NCBI RefSeq assembly: GCF_002252445.1
Contig: NZ_NNRJ01000051.1
Location: forward strand, 186,001-250,000
Direction: 5' to 3'
Length of the DNA: 64,000 bases
DNA from: Brucella thiophenivorans
GTDB taxonomy: Bacteria > Pseudomonadota > Alphaproteobacteria > Rhizobiales > Rhizobiaceae
The notes under the pieces are model-generated. The model saw nothing but the letters and a program-made list of their open reading frames with translations, was not told the DNA's origin and did no database searches. The position numbers and the translations under genes are program-made. Every line of letters begins with the position of its first letter. Within the stretch, counting starts at the first letter, position 1. This document shows positions 9,232 through 19,503 of this stretch, in pieces.

Positions 9232-9581
9232 TCGGAGCTGCTGATCTGCCTGTCTGGGCTGCTATCATTATTTCATTTTTTCTTGTTGGCGGTGCCTTCC
9301 TGACGCTCGTCGGTTGCATCGGATTGGTTCGCTTCAAAAGTTTTTATGAACGCATTCATGCTCCGACAATTGGTTCTTCGTTCGGCGCAGGTGGAATCTT
9401 GATCGCTTCCATCATGTTTTTCTCCATCTTGCAATCCAAGCCGATTCTGCATGAAGTGTTGATTACGGTTTTTGTGGTCATCACAACTCCGGTAACGCTC
9501 ATGTTGCTGAGCCGTGCGGTGATTCATAGGGATCAGACGCAGGACAGCAAAGAGCTTCCTTCATCTTCCGACCAAAAATAG
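9228..9581 (+). CDS. mrpG: Monovalent cation/H+ antiporter subunit G
   Basis: A 117-aa protein with three membrane helices, carrying GCIGLVRFKSFYERIHAPTI, the MnhG/PhaG signature. Last gene of the antiporter operon. No intrinsic terminator is visible in the 160 bp before the next gene, so some read-through into the cyd regulator is possible. Confidence 0.94.
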   Translation: MIGAADLPVWAAIIISFFLVGGAFLTLVGCIGLVRFKSFYERIHAPTIGSSFGAGGILIASIMFFSILQSKPILHEVLITVFVVITTPVTLMLLSRAVIHRDQTQDSKELPSSSDQK

Positions 9582-9668
9582 CGGTTGGAAGCATTAGCTC
9601 GAGGCATTTGGAGGAGTGCTGAGGGCTGCGGCCAATTGTCTATGTGCGCATGCATGTGGGTTTGCGGA

Positions 9669-9697
9669 TTGAAGGTTCAGGCAATTTGAATTATCTG
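9669..9697 (+). promoter_or_regulatory. Candidate promoter of the gbsR-cydDCABX operon
   Basis: TTGAAG at 9669-9674 and TATCTG at 9692-9697 are spaced by exactly 17 bp. The expected start point, about 9704, directly abuts the palindrome at 9705-9730. Confidence 0.45.
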
Positions 9698-9704
9698 GAT
9701 TTCA

Positions 9705-9730
9705 GTAATTTCTGAAATTTCAGAATTTAC
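9705..9730. promoter_or_regulatory. 26-bp near-perfect palindrome, probable operator
   Basis: The centre lies between 9717 and 9718, and 12 of 13 base pairs match (only 9709/9726 differ). The inner 16 bp, TTCTGAAATTTCAGAA, is perfect. It lies between the predicted start point and the ribosome-binding site of the MarR/GbsR-type regulator, the usual place for autorepression. A TTCAG half-site also occurs just upstream (9701-9705). Confidence 0.7.
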
Positions 9731-9742
9731 GGGAGAGAGAGC

Positions 9743-10327
9743 TTGGAATTATCGCCAATTGTTCAGTCGTTTGTGCTCCACTTTGGAGAGATGGGCAGCC
9801 GGTGGGGTATTAACCGCACGGTTGGGCAGATTTATGCATTGCTCTATCTTTCATCGGAGCCTCTTTGTGCTGATGATATTGTAGATGCACTTGGCGTTTC
9901 ACGGTCTAATGTCTCGATGGGCATTCGTGAGTTGCAGGGTTGGAATCTTGTGCTGCTCAAGCACATACCGGGTGATCGACGCGACTTTTTTACGACGCCC
10001 GGCGATGTGTGGGTGATTTTGCGTACTTTGGCTGAAGAACGTAAAAAACGCGAAATTGATCCAACGCTTTCGGTGCTGCGTGAAGTGCTTATGGAGCAGC
10101 CGCAAGATGATAATGATCGCTTTGCGCAAGAGCGCATGAAGGACATGTATGCGCTAATTGAGCGTCTCACCAATTGGTATGATGACGTCAAGAAGCTGGA
10201 TACTGACCGATTAACGAGCCTTCTGGCGCTTGGTGCCAAGGTTACGCGTTTTCTTGAGACCACCGACAGGATCGTGGCTCTGGGACGCGGTAGAACAGCG
10301 GCCAAAAAGGAGCCTAAACGCGAGTGA
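9743..10327 (+). CDS. GbsR/MarR-family transcriptional regulator heading the cyd operon
   Basis: A 194-aa winged-helix protein. The DNA-binding domain spans about residues 20-85 (GRTVGQIY-like start, ADDIVDALGVSRSNVSMGIR as the recognition helix region, then PGDRRDFF in the wing), and is followed by a helical tail with LTNWYDDVKKL. This layout is typical of the GbsR subgroup. The start is TTG with GGGAGAGA at 9731-9738. Its end overlaps cydD by four bases, so it is co-transcribed with the bd oxidase genes and probably represses them through the palindrome just upstream. The inducing signal is not known. Confidence 0.85.
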   Translation: MELSPIVQSFVLHFGEMGSRWGINRTVGQIYALLYLSSEPLCADDIVDALGVSRSNVSMGIRELQGWNLVLLKHIPGDRRDFFTTPGDVWVILRTLAEERKKREIDPTLSVLREVLMEQPQDDNDRFAQERMKDMYALIERLTNWYDDVKKLDTDRLTSLLALGAKVTRFLETTDRIVALGRGRTAAKKEPKRE

Positions 10328-12063
10328 CAGCCGTTGCCCCCAGAACGGACGAAGTGGCACAAAAGGATGGTCAAACAGCAGGCGATAAACGCCGTTTGCG
10401 CCGTCGTGTCGTTCCGTCTCTCTTAAAAAAGGGGGCAAGGCTTCAGGCTGTGGCGGCGCTATTGTGGCTACCACAGGCAGCACTTCTTGCATATGGCGTA
10501 GGTCACCTTGCCAGCATCGGCTTTGACGCAACAATTTACTATCTTGCTGCGGGCTTGTTTGTTCTTGGCTGTCTTAGAAGCCTGCTTGACGCGCGTGGCG
10601 CAAGCCAAGCCTTTGATGCAGCACGTTCAGAGCTGACAGCCTTAAGAGAAAAGGCGGTATTCGCCTTATCACAACGCTCTCCGCTTGACACAGCCCGACC
10701 ATCGTCCGGTGAGGCTGCGAGCATTCTGGCAGAGCAGGCCGAAATGGTCGTGCCATACATGTCGCGCTTTGTGCCTGTGCGCATTCGCGTGATGCTGGTG
10801 CCTTTTGCAATATTCTTTGCAGTTTTGTGGTTCTCATGGGCTGCGGCCCTTGTTCTGCTGGTTGCAGCTCCGCTGATCCCGATTTTTATGGCGCTAATTG
10901 GCTGGCGTGCGAAAGCTGCCAGTGAAAAGCAACTCGTTGCACTTGGAGATATGAACGGCTTTCTGCTTGATCGCCTACGCGGTCTTGCAACAATCCGCAG
11001 CTTTCATGCGGTTGATATGACCGCCAACAGGCTACGCAACAATGCCGAGACTTTGCGCAAGAAAACAATGATCGTTTTGCGCATCGCGTTTCTGTCTTCC
11101 GCGGTTCTTGAGCTTTTTGCTGCCATTGGCGTTGCCATGGTGGCGGTCTATATCGGCTTTCATCTGCTTGGTCCGCTGAACTTTGGAGCATGGGGCCACA
11201 AGCTTACTCTTGCAGAAGGCCTGTTTATTCTCCTGCTTTCACCAGCGTTTTTTGAGCCTTTGCGCGATCTTTCAGCCGTCTGGCATGACCGCGCTTCTGG
11301 TGAAGCAGCCATTGACGCTTTGGAAGAACTTGCAAAGCATGACATGCCCATTGTCGGCGGTATCAAATCTGTCAAGACCGTCGGGACCGAGCCGTCGCTG
11401 ATGTTCCGCGATGTGGGTTTTCACTATTTAACTGGGCCTGAGGTTTTCGGCCATTTCAATCTGGATATTGAGCCGGGTGAACATATCGCATTTCTCGCGC
11501 CGAGCGGTTACGGCAAATCGACGTTGCTGGCGCTGATTGCAGGGCTTGCAGCCCCGCAGCGAGGCGAAATCAGGATAGGTGGTGTTCCTCTCAGCGATGA
11601 AACCGCCGAAACTCTTCGCACTCGAATGCGCTGGGTCGGGCAGAAGCCGCATATTTTTGCTGGCAGCGCCCGACAGAATATCACCTTGGGCCGAGATCTG
11701 GATGTGAAAAAGGCAACTGCAATTATCGAGCAGATGGCACTGAGCCACGTTACAGGTGTTACCGGATCAGGTGTGATTGGCGAAAATGGCGCTGGCCTTT
11801 CTGGTGGCGAAGCGCTCAGACTAGCGCTTGCGCGTATCGCCGTCGACCAGCAGGCCGACATAATCCTTGCCGATGAGCCAACCGCGCACCTCGACCATGA
11901 AACAGCGGATCGCATCGCTGATAGCTTGATAAAGCTTGCAAAGGGTAAGACGCTTATTATTTCCACCCATGACGAGAAACTTGCAAACCGTATGGATCGC
12001 ATTGTTCGGCTAGACAATATGAGTTGCGGTTCACAACTCGTTGAGAAGAGGGCTGCGGAATGA
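10324..12063 (+). CDS. cydD: Thiol reductant ABC exporter subunit CydD
   Basis: A 579-aa half-transporter with an N-terminal six-helix membrane domain and a C-terminal ATPase. The Walker A APSGYGKST lies near residue 395, the signature LSGGEALRLALAR near 495, and Walker B IILADEPTAHLD just after. CydDC exports cysteine and glutathione to the periplasm and is needed to assemble cytochrome bd. The start is GTG, overlapping the regulator stop, with AAGGAG upstream. The end overlaps cydC by four bases. Confidence 0.94.
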   Translation: MTAVAPRTDEVAQKDGQTAGDKRRLRRRVVPSLLKKGARLQAVAALLWLPQAALLAYGVGHLASIGFDATIYYLAAGLFVLGCLRSLLDARGASQAFDAARSELTALREKAVFALSQRSPLDTARPSSGEAASILAEQAEMVVPYMSRFVPVRIRVMLVPFAIFFAVLWFSWAAALVLLVAAPLIPIFMALIGWRAKAASEKQLVALGDMNGFLLDRLRGLATIRSFHAVDMTANRLRNNAETLRKKTMIVLRIAFLSSAVLELFAAIGVAMVAVYIGFHLLGPLNFGAWGHKLTLAEGLFILLLSPAFFEPLRDLSAVWHDRASGEAAIDALEELAKHDMPIVGGIKSVKTVGTEPSLMFRDVGFHYLTGPEVFGHFNLDIEPGEHIAFLAPSGYGKSTLLALIAGLAAPQRGEIRIGGVPLSDETAETLRTRMRWVGQKPHIFAGSARQNITLGRDLDVKKATAIIEQMALSHVTGVTGSGVIGENGAGLSGGEALRLALARIAVDQQADIILADEPTAHLDHETADRIADSLIKLAKGKTLIISTHDEKLANRMDRIVRLDNMSCGSQLVEKRAAE

Positions 12064-13742
12064 ATGGTTTTCAGTCACTCCGGCCCATTTTGCGTCTGTT
12101 TTTCAAGACCAATGGCAAACTTCTTTATGCGGGCGTCTTATCTGCAACCCTGACTGTTCTTGCAGGCATTGCGCTGCTTGGATTATCAGGTTGGTTTATC
12201 ACGGCCACTGCAATCGCGGGATTGAGTGTTTCAACCGCGATAGTCTTTGATGTCTTCATGCCAGCGGCAGGCATCCGCTTTTTTGCGATCCTTCGTACCG
12301 GAACACGCTATCTGGAGCGGCTTGTCACGCATGAAGCCACTTTGGCTATTCTCGCAGCGCTGCGTGAAAAGCTGTTCAGAAGCTGGGCGCGTCCAGCCGC
12401 CGCCAGTGCTCTGTTAAAACGGCCAGCACGACTTTTATTTCGTTTGACTGCTGATATTGATGCGCTTGATTCACTTTATCTGCGAGTGCTGGTGCCAGCG
12501 GGTGCCGCTCTTGCAACAGCCCTTGTTGCCGGTTTGTCGCTTGGGCTTATGCATCCGCTTTTTGGGCTGATAATTGCTTTGACGCTGCTTGTTGTAGGGC
12601 TCGGCCTGCCACTCATTGCGTCTAAACGCTCAGAAAAGCCGATGCGGCAGCGTGCAAAAGGTACCGAAGCTTTGCGTGCAAGAACCATTGATCTGGTTGC
12701 AGGTCAGATTGAACTCATCATGGCCAGCCGCATGGATAACCAGAATTCAAGCGTCATGCGTGCCGATAGCTATATCGCAACGAGCGATCTTGTTCTTAAT
12801 CGCATTGAAATTTCCGCAGGAACGGGACTTGGCATTTTGCATGCTGGCCTTCTGGCGGGTGGATTGATTGGCGTTGGTTTGCTGATGCAGGCTGGTCTGA
12901 TCAATGCGCCGGTTGCAGCACTTGGGGTTCTGATCATCCTTGGCGCGATGGAACCATTTAGCGCACTGCGTCGTGGAGCAATGGAACTGGGCCGCACGAT
13001 ACTTGCTGCGCGTCGCGTCGGCCCCGCACTTGAAGCATCCGACACGCTCCCAACGCTTCCATTACCTTCTCCGGGAGACGCGGTTGAACTCAAGCGCGTT
13101 ACGGTCAGCCATGACGGATCAACCGCCAATGCGCTTAATGCGATTGATCTTACTATCAAATCAGGTGAACGGGTTGCAATAATCGGCACGAGCGGGGCCG
13201 GTAAATCAACACTCTTCAACGTGTTGGCAGGTGAAATTGCTGCCAAGAGCGGTCGTGTTGCCGTTGTGCCAGTCCGTCTACTGACGCAACGCACCGAATT
13301 GTTCAAGGACAGTCTGCGCAATAATCTCAAGCTTGCAAAATCGGATGCAACAGATGCGGAACTCAGTGCCGCATTGGAAGCTGCCGGACTTGGCGACTTC
13401 ATGAAAAGTCAGGCCGATGGTCTGGATACTTTTTTAGGTGAGGGTGGGCTTGGGCTTTCCGGCGGTCAGGCGCGACGCCTTGCACTTGCTCGCCTATTCC
13501 TGACCGATGCCCCTTTATGGCTGCTTGATGAGCCGACCGAAGGGCTTGATCAGGCAACGGCTCAGGATGTCCTCTCCCGTCTTAATGAACAGGCGAAAAA
13601 CCGTACCTTGTTGATAGCAACGCATATTCAGCGTGAAGCACGGATTTGTGATCGTGCAATTGTTTTGGATCAAGGCGCTATCGTTAGCTCAATGGCCAAA
13701 GGAGAGCTTCTATTTAACGAAACCCTCAAAATCTTGAGGTAA
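12060..13742 (+). CDS. cydC: Thiol reductant ABC exporter subunit CydC
   Basis: A 560-aa half-transporter, partner of CydD. The membrane domain opens with RPILRLFFKTNGKLLYAGVL and contains GLSGWFITATAIAGL, typical of CydC. The ATPase has GTSGAGKST (about residue 378), LSGGQARRLALAR and LLDEPTEGLD. The nucleotide-binding domain lacks the usual long helical insertion between Walker A and the Q-loop, so the protein is at the short end for the family. Overlaps cydD by four bases; cydA follows after 82 bp. Confidence 0.93.
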   Translation: MNGFQSLRPILRLFFKTNGKLLYAGVLSATLTVLAGIALLGLSGWFITATAIAGLSVSTAIVFDVFMPAAGIRFFAILRTGTRYLERLVTHEATLAILAALREKLFRSWARPAAASALLKRPARLLFRLTADIDALDSLYLRVLVPAGAALATALVAGLSLGLMHPLFGLIIALTLLVVGLGLPLIASKRSEKPMRQRAKGTEALRARTIDLVAGQIELIMASRMDNQNSSVMRADSYIATSDLVLNRIEISAGTGLGILHAGLLAGGLIGVGLLMQAGLINAPVAALGVLIILGAMEPFSALRRGAMELGRTILAARRVGPALEASDTLPTLPLPSPGDAVELKRVTVSHDGSTANALNAIDLTIKSGERVAIIGTSGAGKSTLFNVLAGEIAAKSGRVAVVPVRLLTQRTELFKDSLRNNLKLAKSDATDAELSAALEAAGLGDFMKSQADGLDTFLGEGGLGLSGGQARRLALARLFLTDAPLWLLDEPTEGLDQATAQDVLSRLNEQAKNRTLLIATHIQREARICDRAIVLDQGAIVSSMAKGELLFNETLKILR

Positions 13743-13795
13743 AATGTGTAGGGCGGTTGTTTGCCGGTACGGCTTCGGCGGCAGCTCGTAACATC

Positions 13796-13824
13796 AGGAG
13801 GGCCGGTTTTCCCGGCTTAAAGAG
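13796..13824 (+). promoter_or_regulatory. Shine-Dalgarno plus hairpin in front of cydA
   Basis: The only good ribosome-binding site, AGGAG at 13796-13800, is 24 nt from the cydA ATG, which is too far. Between them GCCGG (13802-13806) can pair with CCGGC (13812-13816), with G-U extension at the base. Folding this hairpin would bring the site to about 7 nt from the start codon. Confidence 0.5.
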
Positions 13825-15402
13825 ATGGAATTCGATATTGTCTCCCTGTCGCGATTGCAGTTTGCAATAACGGCACTTTATCACTTCCTCTTCGTACCTC
13901 TGACATTAGGCCTGTCCGTGCTGCTTGCCATCATGGAAACCGTTTATGTCATGACCGGACGGCTCATCTGGCGGCAGATGACCAAATTCTGGGGTACGCT
14001 GTTTGGTATCAACTTCGTTATGGGCGTTGCGACCGGCGTTGTGATGGAATTCCAGTTCGGTATGAACTGGAGCTATTACAGCCATTATGTCGGTGACGTT
14101 TTCGGAGCGCCGCTGGCGATTGAAGGCATGATGGCGTTCTTCCTTGAAGCGACCTTTGTCGGTCTGTTCTTCTTTGGCTGGGATCGTCTTTCCAAAATCG
14201 GTCACCTCATGGCGACCTATGCGGTCGCTGCCGGTTCCAATTTCTCGGCACTTTGGATTCTGATTGCTAATGGCTGGATGCAAAATCCGGTTGGTTCGGC
14301 TTTCAATCCAGAGACCATGCGTATGGAAATCACCGATTTCTTCGCGGTCTTAATGAACCCGGTTGCACAGGCAAAATTCGTGCATACGGTTTCGGCCGGC
14401 TATGTGACAGCATCGGTTTTCGTGCTCGGTGTTTCTGCATGGTATTTGCTCAAAGGCCGTTCTACCGAGCTCGCAAAACGCTCTATGACGGTGGCCGCAT
14501 CTTTTGGTCTTGCGGCTTCTCTTTCTGTGGTCGTTCTCGGGGACGAAAGCGGCTATCTCGCCAATGAACACCAGAAAATGAAAATTGCGGCTATCGAAGC
14601 CATGTGGGAGACAGAACCTGCTCCAGCTTCGTTTACCGCATTTGGCTTCCCCGATCAGGAAGCGCGTGAAACCCATTTTGCCGTGCATATCCCATGGGTT
14701 ATGGGCTTGATCGGTACACGTTCACTGACAACCCCGATTGAAGGAATTGAGCAGCTCGTTGAAAATGCTCAGGGACATATTCGTAAAGGCATCATTGCAT
14801 ATGATGCATTGCAGCAGATCCGCGCTGCCGGGGATACCAACGCAGTATCGCAGGAAGTCAAAGACAATTTTGCCGATAACAGCCAGTGGATGGGCTATGC
14901 GCTTCTTCTGAAACGCTATGTCGATGATCCGCGACAGGCGACTGATGCGCAGATCACGCAAGCTGCAAATGATACAGTTCCAGGCGTTTTACCTTTGTTC
15001 TGGGCATTTCGTATCATGGTCGGCATTGGTTTCCTCCTGATTCTGCTTACCGGAACATTCTTCGTGCTTTCGGCGCGCCGCAAACTGGACCAATATCCGT
15101 TCCTGCTTAAAGTCGCAGTCTTTGCTATTCCACTTCCATGGATTGCCGCAGAAATGGGCTGGATTGTAGCGGAGTTCGGGCGGCAGCCATGGATCATCGA
15201 AGGTATTCTCCCGACAGCCATGGCGGTTTCCAATCTTGGCGCCTCGACGGTTCTCTTCACCATCATCTGTTTTGTTGCGATCTATACGGTGCTGTTCATC
15301 ATCGAAATGGTTTTGATGCTTCGCGCAATCAAAGACGGACCTGAACCCGACAGCAAACCGGAAGCAAAGCTTGCACCCGCAAGCATTGCACCAGCGGAGT
15401 AA
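13825..15402 (+). CDS. cydA: Cytochrome bd ubiquinol oxidase subunit I
   Basis: A 525-aa membrane protein, the heme b558/b595/d subunit of the high-affinity quinol oxidase. The start (IVSLSRLQFAITALYHFLFV) matches E. coli CydA and places the heme ligand at His20. GRQPW (near residue 452) is present. The long periplasmic Q-loop is of the E. coli bd-I length (segment around residues 295-390 with TRSLTTPIEGI). The oxidase reduces O2 without pumping protons and supports microaerobic growth and resistance to sulfide and NO. The ribosome-binding site is separated from the start by a hairpin. Confidence 0.95.
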   Translation: MEFDIVSLSRLQFAITALYHFLFVPLTLGLSVLLAIMETVYVMTGRLIWRQMTKFWGTLFGINFVMGVATGVVMEFQFGMNWSYYSHYVGDVFGAPLAIEGMMAFFLEATFVGLFFFGWDRLSKIGHLMATYAVAAGSNFSALWILIANGWMQNPVGSAFNPETMRMEITDFFAVLMNPVAQAKFVHTVSAGYVTASVFVLGVSAWYLLKGRSTELAKRSMTVAASFGLAASLSVVVLGDESGYLANEHQKMKIAAIEAMWETEPAPASFTAFGFPDQEARETHFAVHIPWVMGLIGTRSLTTPIEGIEQLVENAQGHIRKGIIAYDALQQIRAAGDTNAVSQEVKDNFADNSQWMGYALLLKRYVDDPRQATDAQITQAANDTVPGVLPLFWAFRIMVGIGFLLILLTGTFFVLSARRKLDQYPFLLKVAVFAIPLPWIAAEMGWIVAEFGRQPWIIEGILPTAMAVSNLGASTVLFTIICFVAIYTVLFIIEMVLMLRAIKDGPEPDSKPEAKLAPASIAPAE

Positions 15403-15407
15403 AAATC

Positions 15408-16562
15408 ATGATACTCAGCGATTTGTTAGACTATCAAACACTGCGCGTCATCTGGTGGGTGCTACTGGGCGTATTGCTGATCGGCTTTGCGGCCATGGAC
15501 GGCTTTGACCTCGGTGTCGGTACACTCCTGCCATTTGTTGGCAGAACCTACATTGAACGTCGTGTCGTTATCAACACGATCGGTCCTGTTTGGGAAGGCA
15601 ATCAGGTCTGGTTGGTTCTTGGCGGCGGTGCAATCTTTGCCGCCTGGCCACCGCTTTATGCCGTGTCGTTCTCGGGCTTTTATCTAGCAATGTTTGCCAT
15701 ATTGTTCGCCCTTATCCTGCGTCCGGTTGGCTTTAAATACCGCTCAAAACGCGAAAGTCAGACATGGCGTACCGGCTGGGACTGGGCGCTGTTCATCGGT
15801 GGCTTTGTTCCTTCGCTGATTTTCGGTGTGGCAGTCGGCAATGTCTTGCAGGGCGTGCCGTTTCATCTCGATGGCGATCTTCGGATTTTCTATGACGGAA
15901 CGTTCTTCGGCCTGCTTAATCCGTTCGCTCTGCTTTGCGGTCTGCTTTCGGTCACTATGCTCACCATGCACGGTGCTTCGTGGCTTATCCTCAAAACAAC
16001 CGGTGAAGTGCAGGCGAGAGCGCGTACTTTTGGAAGCGTTGCCGCATTCCTGACGACAGCGCTTTATGTCATCGCTGGCATCATAAGCTGGATGTGGGTC
16101 TCAGGCTATAAGATTACCAGTCCACTCGTCACGGATGGCCCGTCAAATCCGCTGCGTAAATTGGTGGAGTTGGATCACAGTGCATGGTTCGATAATTATT
16201 TAAACTATCCCGTTCTGTTGATAGCACCAGCACTGGGAATTTTTGGACCGCTGCTGGTGCTGCTCACTATGCGTATGCGCCGTGAGATTGCTCCGCTACT
16301 CTTTGGCAAGCTCTCCATATTCGGCATTATCGCATCGGTGGGTGTCTCAATGTTCCCATTCATTCTGCCATCTTCGGTCGATCCAAAGTCGAGCCTGACC
16401 GTATGGGATGCATCATCGAGCCACCTGACGCTGTTCATCATGCTGATAGTTACAGTCATCTTCCTTCCGCTCATCGTCGCCTATACCTCGTGGGTCTATA
16501 AAGTTCTATGGGGCAAGGTTGAAGAGAGCGACATCAAGGATGAAAGTAACCACGCTTATTAA
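15408..16562 (+). CDS. cydB: Cytochrome bd ubiquinol oxidase subunit II
   Basis: A 384-aa subunit with about eight membrane helices. Signatures include AAMDGFDLGVGTLLPF, GPVWEGNQVWLVLGGGAIFA and WPPLYAVSFSGFYLAM near the N-terminus. Five bases separate it from cydA, with GGAG before the ATG. A small hairpin and cydX follow. Confidence 0.95.
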   Translation: MILSDLLDYQTLRVIWWVLLGVLLIGFAAMDGFDLGVGTLLPFVGRTYIERRVVINTIGPVWEGNQVWLVLGGGAIFAAWPPLYAVSFSGFYLAMFAILFALILRPVGFKYRSKRESQTWRTGWDWALFIGGFVPSLIFGVAVGNVLQGVPFHLDGDLRIFYDGTFFGLLNPFALLCGLLSVTMLTMHGASWLILKTTGEVQARARTFGSVAAFLTTALYVIAGIISWMWVSGYKITSPLVTDGPSNPLRKLVELDHSAWFDNYLNYPVLLIAPALGIFGPLLVLLTMRMRREIAPLLFGKLSIFGIIASVGVSMFPFILPSSVDPKSSLTVWDASSSHLTLFIMLIVTVIFLPLIVAYTSWVYKVLWGKVEESDIKDESNHAY

Positions 16563-16566
16563 GCTA

Positions 16567-16590
16567 TGAGCGGTGAGATGATACCGCTCA
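16567..16590 (+). promoter_or_regulatory. Hairpin between cydB and cydX
   Basis: TGAGCGGT (16567-16574) and ACCGCTCA (16583-16590) form a perfect 8-bp stem with an 8-nt loop. No T-run follows, so it is not a terminator; it may protect the 3' end of cydAB mRNA or set the cydX ratio. Confidence 0.5.
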
Positions 16591-16615
16591 ACCCAAATTG
16601 AGAAAGGAAAGCAAG

Positions 16616-16771
16616 ATGTGGTATTTTTCGTGGCTTCTCGGCCTACCGCTCGCCGCAGCTTTCGCAGTGTTGAATGCCATGTGGTATGAGCTGATGGATG
16701 ACAGGGCGCGCAAACGTCTTGGGGAAGACCCGACTGCGGAACTTGCGCGCGAAGGCAACAAGAATCATTGA
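16616..16771 (+). CDS. cydX: Cytochrome bd oxidase small subunit CydX
   Basis: A 51-aa single-helix protein starting MWYFSWLLGLPLAAAFAVLN and continuing AMWYE, the CydX/CbdX signature (MWYF.W.LG...A...VLNA.W.E). CydX binds CydA and stabilises the heme centres of bd oxidase. AAAGGAAA lies just upstream of the ATG, and a strong terminator follows 12 bases after the stop. It is easily missed because it is so short. Confidence 0.93.
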   Translation: MWYFSWLLGLPLAAAFAVLNAMWYELMDDRARKRLGEDPTAELAREGNKNH

Positions 16772-16783
16772 TTTTCGAGATAG

Positions 16784-16807
16784 CGGCCCGGAAACGGGCC
16801 GTTTCCT
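16784..16807 (+). terminator. Intrinsic terminator of the cyd operon
   Basis: CGGCCCG (16784-16790), GAAA tetraloop, CGGGCCG (16795-16801), then TTTCCTT. Confidence 0.85.
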
Positions 16808-18467
<1,660 letters not shown>

Positions 18468-18469
18468 GC

Positions 18470-19492
18470 ATGAGCAAGATGATGAAAATGACCATGATCG
18501 AGGCCATTCAGAACGCCCATGACATTGCCATGGAGCGGGATGAAAAGGTCGTTGTGTTTGGTGAGGATGTTGGCTATTTCGGTGGAGTTTTTCGCTGCAC
18601 AGCGGGTTTGCAAAAGAAGTACGGCAAGGAACGCTGTTTTGATGCGCCGATCAGTGAACTCGGTATCGTCGGTACGGCCATAGGCATGGCCACTTATGGC
18701 TTGCGCCCTTGTATCGAAGTGCAATTCGCGGATTATGTCTATCCGGCTTATGATCAGATTGTTTCCGAAGCGGCGCGCCTGCGTTATCGCTCGGCAGGCG
18801 AATTCACCTGTCCTTTGGTGATCCGTATGCCTTCGGGCGGCGGCATTTATGGTGGACAAACGCACAGCCAGAGCCCGGAGGCACTTTTCACCCATGTGTC
18901 GGGCTTGAAAACTGTCATGCCTTCTACTCCGGCCGATGCCAAGGGACTGTTGCTGGCAGCGATCGAAGATCCTGATCCAGTGATCATGTTTGAACCCAAA
19001 AGACTCTACAATGGACCTTTCGATGGTCATCACGACAAGCCGGTGACGTCATGGAAAAAGCATGATCTCGGGGATGTGCCGGAGGGTTATTACACGGTGC
19101 CGCTTGGCAAAGCCGCAATCCGCCGCGAAGGCAATGACGTGACCGTGCTCGCCTATGGCACCATGGTGCATGTGGTGTTGGCTGCAGCAGCAGAAACCGG
19201 GGTCGATGCAGAAGTCATCGATCTGCGCACACTTCTGCCGCTCGATACGGAAACAATCATGGCCTCGGTCAAAAAGACGGGTCGATGCGTTATCGTGCAT
19301 GAAGCGACGCTGACCTGTGGTTATGGCGCAGAGCTTGCTGCACTTGTGCAGCGCGATTGCTTCTACAATCTTGAAGCACCAATTATGCGTGTGACCGGTT
19401 GGGACACGCCTTATCCTCACGCGCAGGAATGGGCTTATTTCCCCGGACCAGATCGGGTTGGCCGCGCACTTGTTTCAATCATGGAAGTTTAG
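18470..19492 (+). CDS. bkdAB: Branched-chain 2-oxoacid dehydrogenase E1 beta subunit
   Basis: A 340-aa partner of E1 alpha, forming the heterotetramer. Family motifs are VVFGEDVGYFGGVFRCTAGL, EVQFADYVYPAYDQI and MPSGGGIYGGQTHSQSPEAL. The C-terminal transketolase-type domain ends with TGWDTPYPHAQEW. Several ATGs cluster at the start; 18470 is the first after the bkdAA stop. Confidence 0.93.
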   Translation: MSKMMKMTMIEAIQNAHDIAMERDEKVVVFGEDVGYFGGVFRCTAGLQKKYGKERCFDAPISELGIVGTAIGMATYGLRPCIEVQFADYVYPAYDQIVSEAARLRYRSAGEFTCPLVIRMPSGGGIYGGQTHSQSPEALFTHVSGLKTVMPSTPADAKGLLLAAIEDPDPVIMFEPKRLYNGPFDGHHDKPVTSWKKHDLGDVPEGYYTVPLGKAAIRREGNDVTVLAYGTMVHVVLAAAAETGVDAEVIDLRTLLPLDTETIMASVKKTGRCVIVHEATLTCGYGAELAALVQRDCFYNLEAPIMRVTGWDTPYPHAQEWAYFPGPDRVGRALVSIMEV

Positions 19493-19503
19493 GGGAGGGA
19501 ATA

